Below are positions 34,140-57,609 of a stretch of 64,000 nucleotides of DNA, in pieces. Position numbers and translations under genes: made by a program. The notes beneath the pieces are model-generated. The model ran no database searches. It was not told where the DNA came from and saw only the letters and a program-made list of their open reading frames with translations. Position 1 is the first letter of the stretch. Every line of letters begins with the position of its first letter. The stretch covers positions 4,453,775 to 4,517,774 of the forward strand of contig NC_052409.1 of the NCBI RefSeq assembly GCF_009389715.1, in the 5' to 3' direction. The stretch comes from Phoenix dactylifera. Taxonomy: Eukaryota > Streptophyta > Magnoliopsida > Arecales > Arecaceae.

Positions 34140-37100
34140 GAGCTTTGGGGGGGATGGGGGAGGTTGGAATGGTGAAAGTTACAGAGCGGGAGTTGCAGTC
34201 GTCGTTGCTGTGCTTCACTACGGTTCGGACGTGAGGCCGAGCGGGAAGCGGGGGCCATTTAAGGTATGCTGTTCCCGCGCCACACGACCTAAATGCCCTC
34301 CTCTTAACCTAGTTTTGGCTTCTCTTGTTTCCGTTTCCCACCCCTTCTTATTTCTATCAAACTAACATCCTTATTCCTCATTCAATCATCATACTTTTAT
34401 TATTTGGTGAAGGAAAAACCCTCAGCTAACCTACTTGGGCTTTTCTTTCTAGGAATGTAATAGTATTCTCATTTTTTGTTCAACTATAACATTAGTTTAT
34501 ATATATTACAGTTGAGGAATTCTTCTCTAATCTACTTGGCTTTTCTCCTTCGTTTTTCCCATCCCTTTTTCTTTCTATGAAACTAATATCTTATTGTTTG
34601 TTCGATTGTAATACTTATATTACTTGGTGGATTTTTCAGTATTAAAATTTGCGAGACTTTGTAGTGAAGGAACCTGGGATATGTGACGTATATACATGCT
34701 TAACTAGAAGAATATATACTAAAGCAGGATATAACTTTTTTTATATACTTGTATAAAAATGATTTTTTATATTAATTGGACACTTGTACATGGTAGAGCT
34801 GGAATATATAGCTAGCCGTTGGTTTTTCTAGCTCTACTCGGAAGTTCCTGGATAAAATCTTGGTGAAAAAATACGAAGGCCTTGCTCTGTATTTGTGTGT
34901 GTAAATATTGACATGATGATAACCATTCCATTGAGAATATGAAATATCTCATTCACAGCCTTAGTAATTGTTTTCTCAAGAGATGGCATTTGATAAGCAT
35001 ATATCTGTCCATAAGAAAATATGTTTTAAAGCAGTGTTGGAAAATTAATCCTTGGCGTGTAAGTTCTTAAGCCCACAAATTACCATAAAAGAGTTCTATT
35101 GCAAAATACTATGAATTTGATTGTTGCTTGGCCATTATCAATCGCTTGAAATGGCATGAGTTAACTTCCATGATCTATTACTGTCGGACTCTCGGATAGT
35201 TTGAGTACGCAAGTTGAAGGTTTTTTTTTTTTTTTTTTTTTGAAGAAGAAGAAAGTAGGCTAGTTGACGTTACTAGGAGTATTTTTGTAACTGGCAACCA
35301 CAATGGGTGTTACATCCATTGTTGAAAGGTGGCCCATGCTCTTCAAGCAATATAATGGAGGCGGTCGCTTCCCACAGTTGGATTTCTTCCAGCTGCTCTG
35401 CCTTAGAGGGAAAGAACTTCTTAAGACAAGTTTTGCTTTAAATGCCACACCAACTGGGAAATATATAACACCCTTCTGGTTCCACGGAATTGTTCAAAGT
35501 ACCATCTAACTTAATCTTTCTGCCTCTGAATAATGATGATATGCAATGTTAAAAGTAATCAACATTACTAATTAATTCAACTGTTGATCTCATTAGCAAG
35601 CTTGGGTACTTTGTCTTCTTGTTGTATTGTTTTATTCTCCTACTTACAGTACTCTTGTTAAAAAATTGGAGCACTATTCACTTGATTCCGGTTCAAGCTA
35701 AGCTTTGCTGTGATCCAAAAAAAAAAAAAGGTTATAAGATGGAATCTCTCATAGGAAGAGACAGGACAGCACAATAAAAGAAAACAAAACAAGTACTCTT
35801 GTCAAATAAGTGGGGACGACAGTATGGCGAATGTCGGTAGAGACGATACAAAGAGAAGGGTATAATTCTCGCTATGCCAACGACCGGCATGAGCAGCAAT
35901 CAAGCTCCAACCTCGATAGGAAGAAAGTGGAGCACTTCATCTGTCCAAGAAAATGACATCCGGTTGAATTATATTACTATCTTGCCTCAACAGAAAGCTT
36001 AAACCTTCTCAATTATTCTATCTGAACAATGCCGAGCAAGGAAGGATAATAATAAAAAAAAAGTGGGGTATAAAGATTACAACTAGCACTACCAAAAAAG
36101 CTCAATCAGAATGCTCCCCATCTATCACTCTGCCATTATGTTACAAAACCAAAAGTACATGTCTCAGCCTACAAAGTTATGAACTTATGATGTTTGAGAG
36201 ATAACCAGAGAAGCTAGGCTGAGCTCTGAAGTCTGATGGTTTGGAGGATATGGGAGGTTTGGAAGGTTGCATCAATGTGAGAGGGGTTATAGATGGGATT
36301 GAAGTGGCTTTGTCAAGTGGGCAGCTTATGGTTGTTGATCAGGATATCTCGGGGAGGGGAATAAGCTGGAGAACTTCTCTTTAAGTTCTCTATCCTCCTT
36401 TTCTTTTCTTTTTTCCGTAGTTCTTTAGTTGTTACAAGATTCTCGGGGCAAGTCTAAAATCTGTACATAGATACGTTGCTGGATCATGTCCACCCACGTT
36501 TGCCCACTGAGTAAATACTGCACTCTTTCGAGAGGTACCAGCAAAAGCAACAAAATTGCTGTAATTTGATGCGTTTCAAAACCAAGGGGATATCATAAAA
36601 CAAAAACCAGAGCAAGAAGCAAAACTAGCAACATGCGTATTTAATGCGATATTTTTTTTTTTTTGGTACATCATCGGTGGCTCACACACAACAGTTATGA
36701 GTATAGCTCAAAGAGTCAGATAATAAAAAACAATATAGTAGAGCTAAAATAGAATCATGCATGGTTCTTTCCGATAAAACTTCCGGAGTGATGAGCCGCA
36801 TAGGAAGACTAACCAATGTATGAACACTTTCTTTAGCTCAATAATAAGAAGAATAAATTAGTCCCCTTTTTCTTTTTTTTTGCTGCTATGATGGAGGACT
36901 CATATAATTTTAGTATGAATACATCCAAAAAAGTCAAAACATAATAAGTTGTTGAACACTCTAGGCAGCTCTCTCTCTCACAGGTGCAAAAAACTTTTTC
37001 GGAATCATTAGCCACAAAAAAAGTCATCTAGACCGGAGCTTCATTGACCTTTCTCTCACCTAATTCCCTTTCTCTCTTGACTATTGTTTTTATGCCGTTA

Positions 37101-37999
37101 AAAGGGCAAGAAGATCCACCTCATGGAATTAGCCTACTTTAGATACTGCGAAAAATTCCGGCACTTTTTGAGCATGAAATCTCCACCAAGCCTTGGTAGC
37201 GTGCAACTACTACGTACATTATTCACAAAAAAGGAAGTTTAAAGATCCAAATCTCAACATTAATGTGAGATCCTTGATATCGAATTAATGTGTATGATTG
37301 CAGACGTGTAGCATTCAATGCATGGGCCGAAGATGCGTCAAATGACGGGAATGTGCATGTGCACTAATGCAAGAAATAGGGGACAACGAGCCGAGCCGAA
37401 CAGGACAGGAGCTCAAGATGGAGAGCACAACTCGATCAGGCAGCAGAGCTGGAAATGATGGCCAACTTGATCATCTAGATGTGGGCATGTCGTTTATTGC
37501 GACATGGTTGTACGAGATGGCCAAGTTGCTCGTACGATTCAACTACACTTAGTTTCCTGATCTTTATGATGAAAAAAAGGGGAAAAAACCTTGGCCACAC
37601 GAGGTATAAGGTGAAGTTTGTGCGTTCCATCTTGCATCAATAATGCATGCGGAAAGGAAGGAAACCAGCCTTTTCTCTTTTTTTTTTTTTGGTGAAAAAT
37701 AGAAGGGGAGGGGAGGGACCAACTCACCCACGTAGCAGCCCTCACTGAGCCTTTCTTCAACTAAGAAATGTTTGATACAGGTCGGAGATTTTCGCGTGCC
37801 ATCCCCGACCCGTGGGCTCACCGCCTCACGTATGGGTATGTAACCCTAGCACCATCTTGGTACAGATGGAAGGAAAGTATATCTGCCAGCAAGCCATCCG
37901 GATGTGGGATATCTGGTCCTCTAATTTAATCGACGTCCGTACGTTTCGAATTCGGACAACTCAAGCAAAATTATCGCTTTCTTACCACGAGGCTACCAC
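34140..37999. other. Intergenic region upstream of MIR393
   Basis: The first 150 bp are GC-richer and probably belong to the MIR393 promoter. Beyond that the DNA is AT-rich, with a poly-T run of about 22 at 35221-35242 and a LINE-like tail at about 36650-36820. No gene was recognised. Confidence 0.45.
36650..36820 (-). mobile_element. LINE-like 3' tail fragment, copy 1
   Basis: A poly-T run (about 36651-36664) is followed on the plus strand by sequence ending TTCTTTCCGATAAAACTTCC and GGAGTGATGAGCCGC (about 36765-36799). The last motif recurs at 42371 and 45350, each time downstream of a T-run. This fits minus-strand elements with a 3' poly-A tail. Family not identified. Confidence 0.4.
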
Positions 38000-38460
38000 C
38001 TTTGTGGCGAAGGAAACCAGCCTCGCGGCTCCACTTTTTCTCCGTTAGAAGGGCACATCATCGACGCCACTGGGAGGAGGGAGAGGCCACAAACCCCTCC
38101 ATTGTGTACTTGGTGGCCAACTTTTCTCTCACTCCGGCAAGGCAGGGTCATGTGCAGGTGTTTGGAGCGAAGGGCACCGACGCCATACCCCTACAGCGAC
38201 CCGCGGCCGGATGGTGAGGCCGGCGAGCCCCACGCGCGCGCGTCGCGCTTACGTCCGCGTGCGCCCCGGCCCGGCGCACTTGGGGACAGCTCGCTTCCCC
38301 CCGCGCGGTGGGGCGCACCGAGGGCCATTACTTCTTTCCCTTTCGTCCAGCTAACCCTGGTACCTTTTCTTTAGGTTCCCATGTGCAAGAGCTGGAGCCT
38401 CATCTCCTGGGCCATGGCCGACGGCGATGCATGTCGAGCTCCAGGTGAAGCAGACCCATC
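38000..38460. other. GC-rich, CpG-dense island without recognised gene
   Basis: About 450 bp, densest at 38150-38320, with runs such as GCGCGCGCGTCGCGC and CCCCGCGCGGTGGGGCGC, inside otherwise AT-rich DNA. The frames across it are low-complexity and Arg/Pro-rich, with no domain I recognise. It could be a promoter island, a non-coding transcript start or transposon debris. Confidence 0.6.
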
Positions 38461-39534
38461 AATCATACGCGATCGTGCCGAGGTTGATGGCTACCTTGTC
38501 TCCTCTTGTACACCCACGAGGATCAGGACCTACCCACAGCCACTAAAATTATTTGAGCCAAGAACAATGATATCATTGCATATATAATTTGACAAACTTC
38601 GATCGACATGGTTGGTGCTAAACCTCTCGTTCCCAATGAGTAAAAGCTTGGGGTTTTCTTCTTTAGATCTTATCGTAAAATAATTCTCAGTGAGTATTTT
38701 ATCCACATCATATCAAATAAGATGAAAGCATGCACCCATGTAAACTGAAAGATAGCGGCTGCATTGTTATGTTGGAAGCTCTCATTATATTTATATTCAG
38801 CATATGGATTAAAGGGAGATTCTCCAGTATCACAAGAATCTCAGCACATTATCACATTGCGTTCTATCTTTTCCAGTGGTCGGCATCGTGGTGAATGCAT
38901 TAAGAAGATATTTCTGTAACAACGGAAGTGATGATGAGATATGATCCCTCATGAAACAGTCCTCGCATCAACTAATAACAGCATATATATTACTTTTCCC
39001 AGCTTAAATTGTAGAATGGACCGCCAGAAACACTCGAGGGTTGCAGTCAAACACCTGAAGAATAAAGTGATCATGGTGCAAGAATATCCGAAAACAAAAT
39101 CAACTTCATCCACAGAAGCAAAGCAACAAGTAGTAGACTTCTTATATATGATGCATTAATTCAGCCTGGCATCAGACCATTATGCCTAAGATATGATAAC
39201 CTCATATTTCTGTAGGACTGATAATTTTCTCACCAGATGTGGATAGATTTGCTAAATGAATTAAAAAGTAAATGGCCCATCAGTAATTCACCTGTTCATT
39301 TTTGTATTTTGGAACAAAATGGAAATGAGAAAAAGGTTGATTGAAAAGGTTTAAGGGAAACCAGACACCAGAGGCACTGGGGGAGATGGAATATCAATGG
39401 CCAATATTAATGATTGACATGCAGCAAAGTAGCCCAGCACAAGCACACAGTGGCAGCAACTCCCAGCAGATGATATTGAGAGCCCATTCATATACAATGG
39501 GAATTGGGAATGCTATACAACCAACAAGTAAAAA
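38461..39534. other. Intergenic sequence without recognised features
   Basis: Ordinary AT-rich DNA. No gene, RNA or clear repeat was identified. Confidence 0.45.
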
Positions 39535-39860
39535 TGTAAGAAAATATAAAATATATAAATAAATCTACCTCATTTTATCAGCTTAAGCTTTTGGGACAAG
39601 TGGTGATTTCAACAAAGTATCAGAGCAGAGGTCCTCACCCAAGAAAGTCTGGCCCACATGGCCACATGTGAGGAGGAGTGTAAGAAAATATAAAATATAT
39701 AAATAAGTCTATCTCATTCTATCAGCTTAACCAGTTCGTAATGATGCCCCCTCAAAAGGGGGCATGAGAAGGGACATTGGTTGAGGAGACCTATTTCTTT
39801 CCTTCACACATTCATCACTCCTATATAAAAGGACTACTTATTGTATAAAAGTTAATAAAA
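39535..39860 (+). mobile_element. Miniature LTR retroelement (TRIM-like) or deletion-derived LTR element
   Basis: A 52-bp direct repeat occurs at 39535-39586 and 39679-39730 with about three mismatches. Both copies start TGTAAGAAAATATAAAATAT. The left copy continues to TTCAACA (39614), giving an 80-bp TG...CA unit. AGTATCAGAGCAGAGGTCC follows, closely matching the plant primer-binding site complementary to initiator tRNA-Met. Just before the second copy is a purine tract GAGGAGGAG. The order is thus LTR, PBS, 64-bp interior, PPT, LTR. The right copy diverges after 39730 into sequence with a TATATAAAAGGA box (about 39821) and T/A-rich ends. No coding capacity. The start of the left copy matches Copia-type LTR ends known from plants. 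Confidence 0.65.
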
Positions 39861-42241
39861 TAAAAAAGGTTAAAGACCTACCTCAGCTTCAAGAAATTAA
39901 AGGGCTGAAACAAGTCTTATATGGGTTGATTCTAGGTTTGTGAAGTGATGCTAAAGGTGTGTGCAATGCAGCCAAGATAATATGAAAGATGCTATGATCT
40001 TTTTGCTTATTGAACCTGTGACATGTCAATACAAAGAAAGAAAAAAACAATGAAACAAATAAGTCACAGGAATTATTCATTTACATGTTGGAACCGAAAA
40101 TAATTCAAATTTTCGGCATCTTCTATTTGTTCTTTGAAGAGGCCATTTGTTTTCTTCCACAAATGATCAATTTCACCGTAAGATCTTAAAGAATTGATCG
40201 AAGCAACTTTAACCTACATCCTTTGATGTGAACTAGACCTGCAGTTGTATCATATCACCCTAGTATAAATACAACCTGGGGAATGCGAGCACAAAATATC
40301 CTGAAACTGAGCCGAACCTAACTTTTATAAGATGTATTTTTGTTTCACTATGGCAAGCTGGGGATGTGCGACGCTCTTTGTCGGTGTATGATCTGCAAAA
40401 CAAAATTTAATAAAATCATCAGTTTGAACATGCTGAAACGATGAAGATTTTTACATAAATGAAGCCAAAAAATAATTGGCGCAAGAACATTTTACAATTC
40501 ATGAAGGAAAAGGGTACGTTGTTACCTACGTGCAGAATCTCAACATTATTTTTGTAACAATAGGCTATCATTCCAATCGATGTAAAGCGTGAATATCTAA
40601 TTTGCGGATCATAATAAAGGACCACAACTAATCTCTCACATCTCAAAAGAATGTGTGGTTTCTCACTGCATTATATAGTGATTAGTTTCAAAAAAGCTAC
40701 ATGAGAAAAACTAAGATCTTTTTATAACTTCGTCTCTTTTTCTTTTTTCAGAAAGACAGGTGAGACACTGCCATTGGAATCACCCTTGGGGCACATTGTC
40801 ACCAAGGTTTAAATCTAGAACCTCCTATCCCTTAGAAGAGAGGTACAACTTTCGGCATGTAGCCCAACATGTGATGGTATAGCCTGAAATGTAACACCCT
40901 CACTCACCATTATTCAAATATCGCGGAACAAGGAATGAACTCCGCTGACACTGCTCGAGCCCTTTCGGATCCAATTGATCACCGTAGCCAAGTTACCCTT
41001 TCAGACTAGCTTTTTTTGGATAAGATTCTAGGTTGATATGCATAATGCGGGACCATAGAAGGTCTTGGGAGTTGGTTTGTGCAGATTAATGGAATCAAAG
41101 TGGTACCACTCATCATACTGGTCACAAGCAATGGCCCTCCAATCATAAGGCTTCCGGCAAATGCAAGAAAGTGTTCTCCGAGCTCCTAATAACTGCACTT
41201 ACCACAGGAAAGGAGGGTGGCAAACTATATTTGTGTTTGGGTTTCAGTGCCAATATGGATACCTTTAACTCCTCAGAGTCAACAGGCAGAGATTCACGCT
41301 CAATACTTCACTCAATGCAGGTCCCCCCAAGTCTGAAATAACCTGCCAATATACAAAAAAAAAAAAAAAAAAACCAAAAGTATATGGCTATCTTGTAAAG
41401 TTATTCAAAATTTGGAGATTAAATGCTTATTTTTCACCTGTTTAGAAATATCTGCCCGCCGCAAACTGATCTGTTTTACTTTTGTATTTCCTGCATAAAA
41501 TGATCTTCAGTTGGTATGCTTATAGCTAAACCCTGCAACCTTTTCATGGACAAACCATCATATTTTCAATTTTTTTTAAGGAAAAAAAGCTTGACCAAGA
41601 TTGTAGAACAACGTAGGCATTTTCTATCAATAACACTAGTAATTTCCAGCATTCTCTGATGCTAATCAATTTCCCAAGCCGACAGCATGATATATGGACT
41701 TGCAAATGGAAAAACTTTACATGGCAAGAACAGGTAAATACATGATAAAATTTCATAAACATATTGGTTTCCAAGTAAAAATCCAAAGTAGCAATGGATA
41801 AATACTTGTCAGTCAGAATCATCAGTATAAATATCCTCAGGACAGAGGAAAAGCAACCTAAAACATGGAGCAAATATCTGTTGGCTAAGAAAGTTCCATT
41901 TATTAAAAGAAAAGAGGTGTAAGAAGCTCTTAAAATTAAGAACACATCAATAAGCAACTCGATGGCAAGCTGCATGAAACAACCGGTTAAATATGCTGTA
42001 ACGCAAGGTGAAACTGCATGAAAAGAAGACCTTCAATGCACTTAGAAGACTGTCTGCGACAGAGCTGAGATATTTGTCATGGTGAGAAATTGCACTCCAG
42101 AGCCTTCCTCACAATTTCTTGTACCAAGGCCAACTATTTAACCCTGGAAGAAAAACGTAAGCTAATGAATTATTTTGCCATCATTATGAATATAAACTAC
42201 AGGTAAATATTTACAGATATGAGAAACAGAAATATTGCATC
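39861..42241. other. Intergenic region without recognised genes
   Basis: AT-rich DNA. From about 40870 to 41340 it becomes GC-richer and contains TGTAACACCCTCACTCACCA, which looks like an LTR start, but no matching second end was found. A poly-A run of about 19 lies at 41355-41373. Confidence 0.4.
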
Positions 42242-42287
42242 TCAGGATCCAACAAGCCATGATTTATGTCTTGCATGCCATGAGCTG

Positions 42288-42410
42288 ATTTTTTTTTTAA
42301 TGGGTGTGGGTACAGGCAACAAAGCCAGAAAAAAGAAGAAAGTATAAAAGGGTAGGATGCAGACACGTGGTCTTTCAAATAAAACCTCCGAAATGGTGAG
42401 CCGCAAAACC
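42288..42410 (-). mobile_element. LINE-like 3' tail fragment, copy 2
   Basis: A T-run (about 42290-42298) is followed by TCTTTCAAATAAAACCTCCG and AAATGGTGAGCCGC (42371-42404). This is nearly the motif found at 36765-36799. Confidence 0.4.
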
Positions 42411-42561
42411 AAGAAAATATTACAGAATTTTATATTCATGAGTCAGAATAAGCTTGTGCAGTGACATAGCACACGATTAATTTATAAAGATTTCTGGTTG
42501 GCTGCTCCATTAAAATGTTATTGCATCCAGCGTGCAAATATTTTTAAAAATAAATGCATAA

Positions 42562-42566
<5 letters not shown>

Positions 42567-42618
<52 letters not shown>
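42567..42618. repeat. (AT)n microsatellite
   Basis: An uninterrupted run of about 26 AT units. Confidence 0.98.
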
Positions 42619-42622
<4 letters not shown>

Positions 42623-42774
42623 CACATATAGTATTAGTTTTGTTTTGTATATTCAAATTATAAAACTTAGTTCTGCTATAAAGATTAATAAGCAATAACA
42701 AGTTTGAACATGTTTTCTACCAGTAATCTTTTCAATTTTCAGACAACAGTTGTTTATATATAAGTTTGGAACTT

Positions 42775-42990
42775 GGCAGGACCTGAAAATTTTATAGGCT
42801 TAAGGTTGGGCCCAAATCCGAAATTCATTTTGAGATTCGGGCCCAAACCCAAACCAAGCCCAGCAAGCCCATACGGGCCCGCAACCCGACTCGAGTCCAA
42901 GCGGGCCCGAACCAATCTAGTATGCTTCTGGGTTTAGTGAAAACCGGACCATAGCATTGACGCTTCTAGTTCCTCCTGTCTTAAATAGGC
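42775..42990. repeat. GGGCCC/AAGCCC-word degenerate repeat
   Basis: Short words such as GGGCCCAAA, CGGGCCC, AAGCCCA and CCCGAC recur in both orientations within about 200 bp. The style is similar to blocks near 29.0-29.4 kb and 48.5-49.0 kb. Confidence 0.4.
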
Positions 42991-45226
42991 AACTAAAAAT
43001 TTTGAGGGCTCGAACCCCAAGTTATTTTGAGACCATATTGATATCAAAATCTTTACAAACATACCACATCTAAGATGTTTTCCTTTTGGTCCAAAACTTA
43101 CAAAATAGAACTACACAAAATCTAACTACAAAATTCATGGGTAGATGCAAAGAGCTTCCATTAGATCCCTTCAGAACAACAATTCTATGGTGTTGATTTT
43201 AAGCAGAATTATTTATGACTGGTAATTAAAATCGTGTGATTTTGGCTGCAAGGATTTTTTTATCAAGAAAGATATTAAAAGGTTCTTAGATCAAAATATA
43301 GTTGTCACTGTAATAAAACAAGAAATATCACGGCAATGACTGATGAAGGCTAGAAAAAAATGTGAAGAATCATTTTCTAATTTATCCTTGCTAGTTTTAC
43401 CAACTACTCCAGCATCTATGCATCAATGCATGCATTAAACAATCTCAAACTATGCAAGGATTCAAAGCCAAGTTTAGTTACTTTCGCTTAATATATATCA
43501 CCTTCATGCTAAGCGACAAGATAGTCTCTTAGTTTAATTGATGATCAAAACTTTATCAACAACGAGGCACTGAATATCATTGGGTGATGCATGGAATACA
43601 AAATAATCTTTATATATACTTTATAAGATAGGAGTTCCAAATTTTGGCATATTCCTTGAAAGATTCTATTTATTGCTTTTTTTATAATAAACACCCTCAA
43701 CATATTTGTTAAATACATAACCATGCAGTCAAACTTTTGCCCACCATCACTTATCTCTCTTATTTTATCTAGTCTATAACCAAGTCAAGTCAAATAAAAC
43801 TCCCACTAATCACCTCGCCATCTTAGCTTTATCTTCTCACATAGTTAAAGAAAAAGCAAAAGCTAAAAAGAAATCTAACAATATGTTTGAGCTTGCAATC
43901 AACTTTCTATCCTACGTACAATCTCTCTCCCACCTTCGCACTCTTTGATCCCTTTTAAGTAGGCATCATCTCCCACCCTACCCTTCAATTTTCTTCCCAC
44001 CTTCCTAGCTTTCTATTCCATCCTCCCAACTCTCTCTCATCCCCTAGCCTGTTGATTCTGCCATCTCCCTCTCTATCTCTCTCGTTTTATTTTTAATTTA
44101 TTTAATATATTTTGTAGTTTTAAATTATAGATTTTGTACTTTATTTTGTTATATACTTTATTTGTTTATTTATATTTTTTGACATATTTTTACATTTTCT
44201 TTGCTTCTTTGTATCTTTTATTTATTTGTACATTTTATTCATTTTTTTGTTTTATATTCAGCGATTTTTGTAATACATTTTATTCATATCATTTTTAATT
44301 AAAATTTTATTTTTTTCATATTTTTATACCTTATTTTGTTTTATTCTCCTTGCATTCTTATTCATGTCTTTAATAGATTTTTATGTTTAGTTGCTTATAT
44401 CTTTTCTAGTTAATATATATTATTTTTATGTTTTATATGTTTGACATATGTATTTGATTTTTAAAGATCATGTTTATTTTTTTCATTTTCTCTATTATTT
44501 TTTGTTTTGTTTTAATTAATTTTATTTGTTTTGTTTGTACTTGGTCTTTTAAATTCTTTTTTTTTTTATCTTTTGTGTCGCTTTGTTGTTTTCTATTCCT
44601 TTTAACTGATATTTCTAAAAAAAATTATTTCAATTTCTTTATTTCATTTTTATATTATTCTAGCTTTCTATTTTATAGTTTTCGTTTTTAAAACTTATGT
44701 ATATTTTTTATTTACTATATCTATTTCATTATCAACTTGCATTAGTATAAAAACAATGTTTGAGTTGCGATTAAGTCCCAAAAGGTGAAGCCCATGCACG
44801 AATATAAATGGCCCCGTATTCTTTGAGATAGAGATAGCAATCTTCTAACATCCCATCTCTCTATCCGTCTCAAAAAGGTCACATAGATGGTATGTGAGAA
44901 ATATTAAGTCAAGATGGTGAGAAGAGAATAATGGGAAACACTTCAAACGCCTGGAGGTCATGTACTTGCCATTCCTCGGACTCTAAAAAGGGCCAGCTAT
45001 AAAAGAGCTAAGGAGACTTGCTATTCTTTGATCATGTGTGGTGGTAATTCACTCTTTTTCGCATGTCCTCTCTGTATGACATTAGAATAGGGGACATGCC
45101 ATGCATTTGGCTCATAAAAAGTGTGGAGATTTAGTGTGGATCTCCATGAACACTTATCTGTTGAGTGAGTCATATAGTAGAATTGGTGTATCATAATTTC
45201 GTAGCATAAGTTCTTCCTTCTCCTTC

Positions 45227-45230
<4 letters not shown>
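42991..45230. other. Intergenic region with a long T-rich strand-asymmetric block
   Basis: The part at about 44085-44712 is made almost only of T and A, with T strongly dominant on the plus strand (ATTTTATTTTTTTCATATTT-type words). The rest is AT-rich. No gene is seen. Confidence 0.55.
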
Positions 45231-45263
<33 letters not shown>

Positions 45264-45470
45264 CAACGGCTCAAACTCGACGGATAAGAATGCAGCCAAT
45301 ATGATCAGAAAACAAAAAGCTACAAAAAGGCTCAGCACAGACTTATGATACTTCCAGATAAAATTCTCTGAATGATTAGTAGCAAAAGAGGCAACCTAAT
45401 CGATAGCACTGTTTGCCTTCTGATAAGCATGTGTGACCAAGTAAGACCCATACTCCCCCAGTAGGGGGCG
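45231..45470 (-). mobile_element. LINE-like 3' tail fragment, copy 3
   Basis: A T-run of about 27 (45233-45259) is followed by ACAACAACGGCTCAAAC and later CTTCCAGATAAAATTCTCTG, AATGATTAGTAGCAA (45351-45385). This is a weaker copy of the motif at 36765 and 42371. Confidence 0.4.
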
Positions 45471-46440
45471 GATATCATAGAGCAATGGCTACTCCCCAAA
45501 TGCGCATCCTCGCCCCCGAATATTATGGATATAGTTCTATTTTCTATTCATGCTTGGAATCCATGAAATCACCTCCTTCTTTCTCTCTTTTTATATTGCT
45601 ACTTACTAGACTATTTTTTGAAAAAAAAATTATTTATTTCAGCTAGCCGATACTAATAATTTTTTTTCCGAATAAATTAGATTTATTAAATCAATCTAGA
45701 ATATATACATCTATAAAAATCAGAAAATAAATACTTATGAATCCCTATGCAAAGTAACACACCAAACTTCGAGCTTTTTTTTTTTTTGTCAATTTCTAAA
45801 TCAAAGAAGAAACTATCTGTGAGGATTTCTGAAGTTCTTAATAATCTCACTCAAAATCCTTATCATCATCACCTTCATTAATCAGTGCAATCATCGCCAT
45901 TCATCAACTATGTTCTATCTTAAATTAATTGTAGAACCTTAGTATCCGAGACCTGACAGCAAAGTAGCTGGACCAGCCACACACTAAGGTCCCCAATTCT
46001 CCATAATTCATCTCCACTTGACCTCAGAACAGACCAAGTTCAGGTTGGTTGGTGGCGGGAGCAACCGCAGCAGTGCCGGGCCGGGAGGGAAGGCTGAGTC
46101 CACCGATCCGACGGCCAACAGACGCGCCCGACCGTTTCGTTGATTCATCCAACGGTGGCGATGCAGTTGCGGCGGCGGAGGGGCGGGCGGAAACCTACGA
46201 ATCGGACAGGTGACTCCCAGTCCACCGAGACGCGTTTTTAAGCGGCCGTATTATTCTTTTTATTTTTTTTTGCAGTAGAAATTATACTACGGCGGTGGAA
46301 TACCAGGAAAAAAAGTTTTTTTTTTTTAAAGGCTACCAATAGAATAATCGTTATTCATAATTTTAAGCTCTGGAAGGACGGCATGTCGGTATTAAATTTT
46401 TTTAAAATAATAATTATAATAATTATGTTTTCCAGAATAA
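45471..46440 (+). promoter_or_regulatory. Upstream region of the BSK gene
   Basis: The sequence changes from AT-rich to GC-richer at about 46050-46240, as expected close to a promoter. I cannot point to a specific TATA box or transcription start. Confidence 0.4.
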
Positions 46441-46454
46441 CTCGAAGACGAGAT

Positions 46455-46495
<41 letters not shown>

Positions 46496-46922
46496 TCCTC
46501 GTGCCCTCCCCTTACGCGGCTTTGAATCGGGCAGCGCTCCAAGGACTTCGATTTGGTTGGGTCGGTAGGTCTTCGATCGAGGGTTGTCTCCGGTTTTGTC
46601 GATCCAGATCTAATAGCTGGGGATCGATTCTTTGCTCCGATGCGGTTCAATCGAACAGCAGCAGTGGATTTAGGTAGTTTCTTTCCCTACTTTCATCAAT
46701 CTCAGATCCGGACGAGTAGAGCGACTTTTTTACTTGGTGTTTCTTGAATTGGTGTATTTGATTCCAAGATTTGGTTTCGAAATGAGATGAAATTCGCTTC
46801 GAACTGTTGAAATTTGGTGGACTGAGTGGGGTTTTTTTTTTTGAATTCCAGTTCGCTGCAGCTAGTGATGATGTTCTTGTGAGTGGATTCGTATTCTTGA
46901 TTGTCTTTATACAGAACCTGGA
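46441..46922 (+). promoter_or_regulatory. BSK 5' UTR with (CT)n tract and probable UTR intron
   Basis: A CT run of about 17 units lies at 46459-46493, typical of plant leader or core-promoter Y-patches. A possible leader intron has a donor near 46674 (GGTAGTTTC) and an acceptor TTTATACAG ending at about 46913, just before the ATG. The intron is inferred from motifs. Confidence 0.45.

Positions 46923-57609
<10,687 letters not shown>

Noticed and set aside
36225-36300. GGATATGGGAGGTTTGGAAGG resembles a miR482/2118-type 5' arm
   Set aside because: No complementary arm was found nearby, so no hairpin forms.
40887-41340. TGTAACACCC start suggesting a Cassandra-type TRIM LTR
   Set aside because: No 5S rRNA-like segment, no second LTR and no clear end were found, so I did not call an element.
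42498-42701. Open frames across the (AT)n run encoding repeated Ile-Tyr
   Set aside because: Simple translation of a microsatellite.
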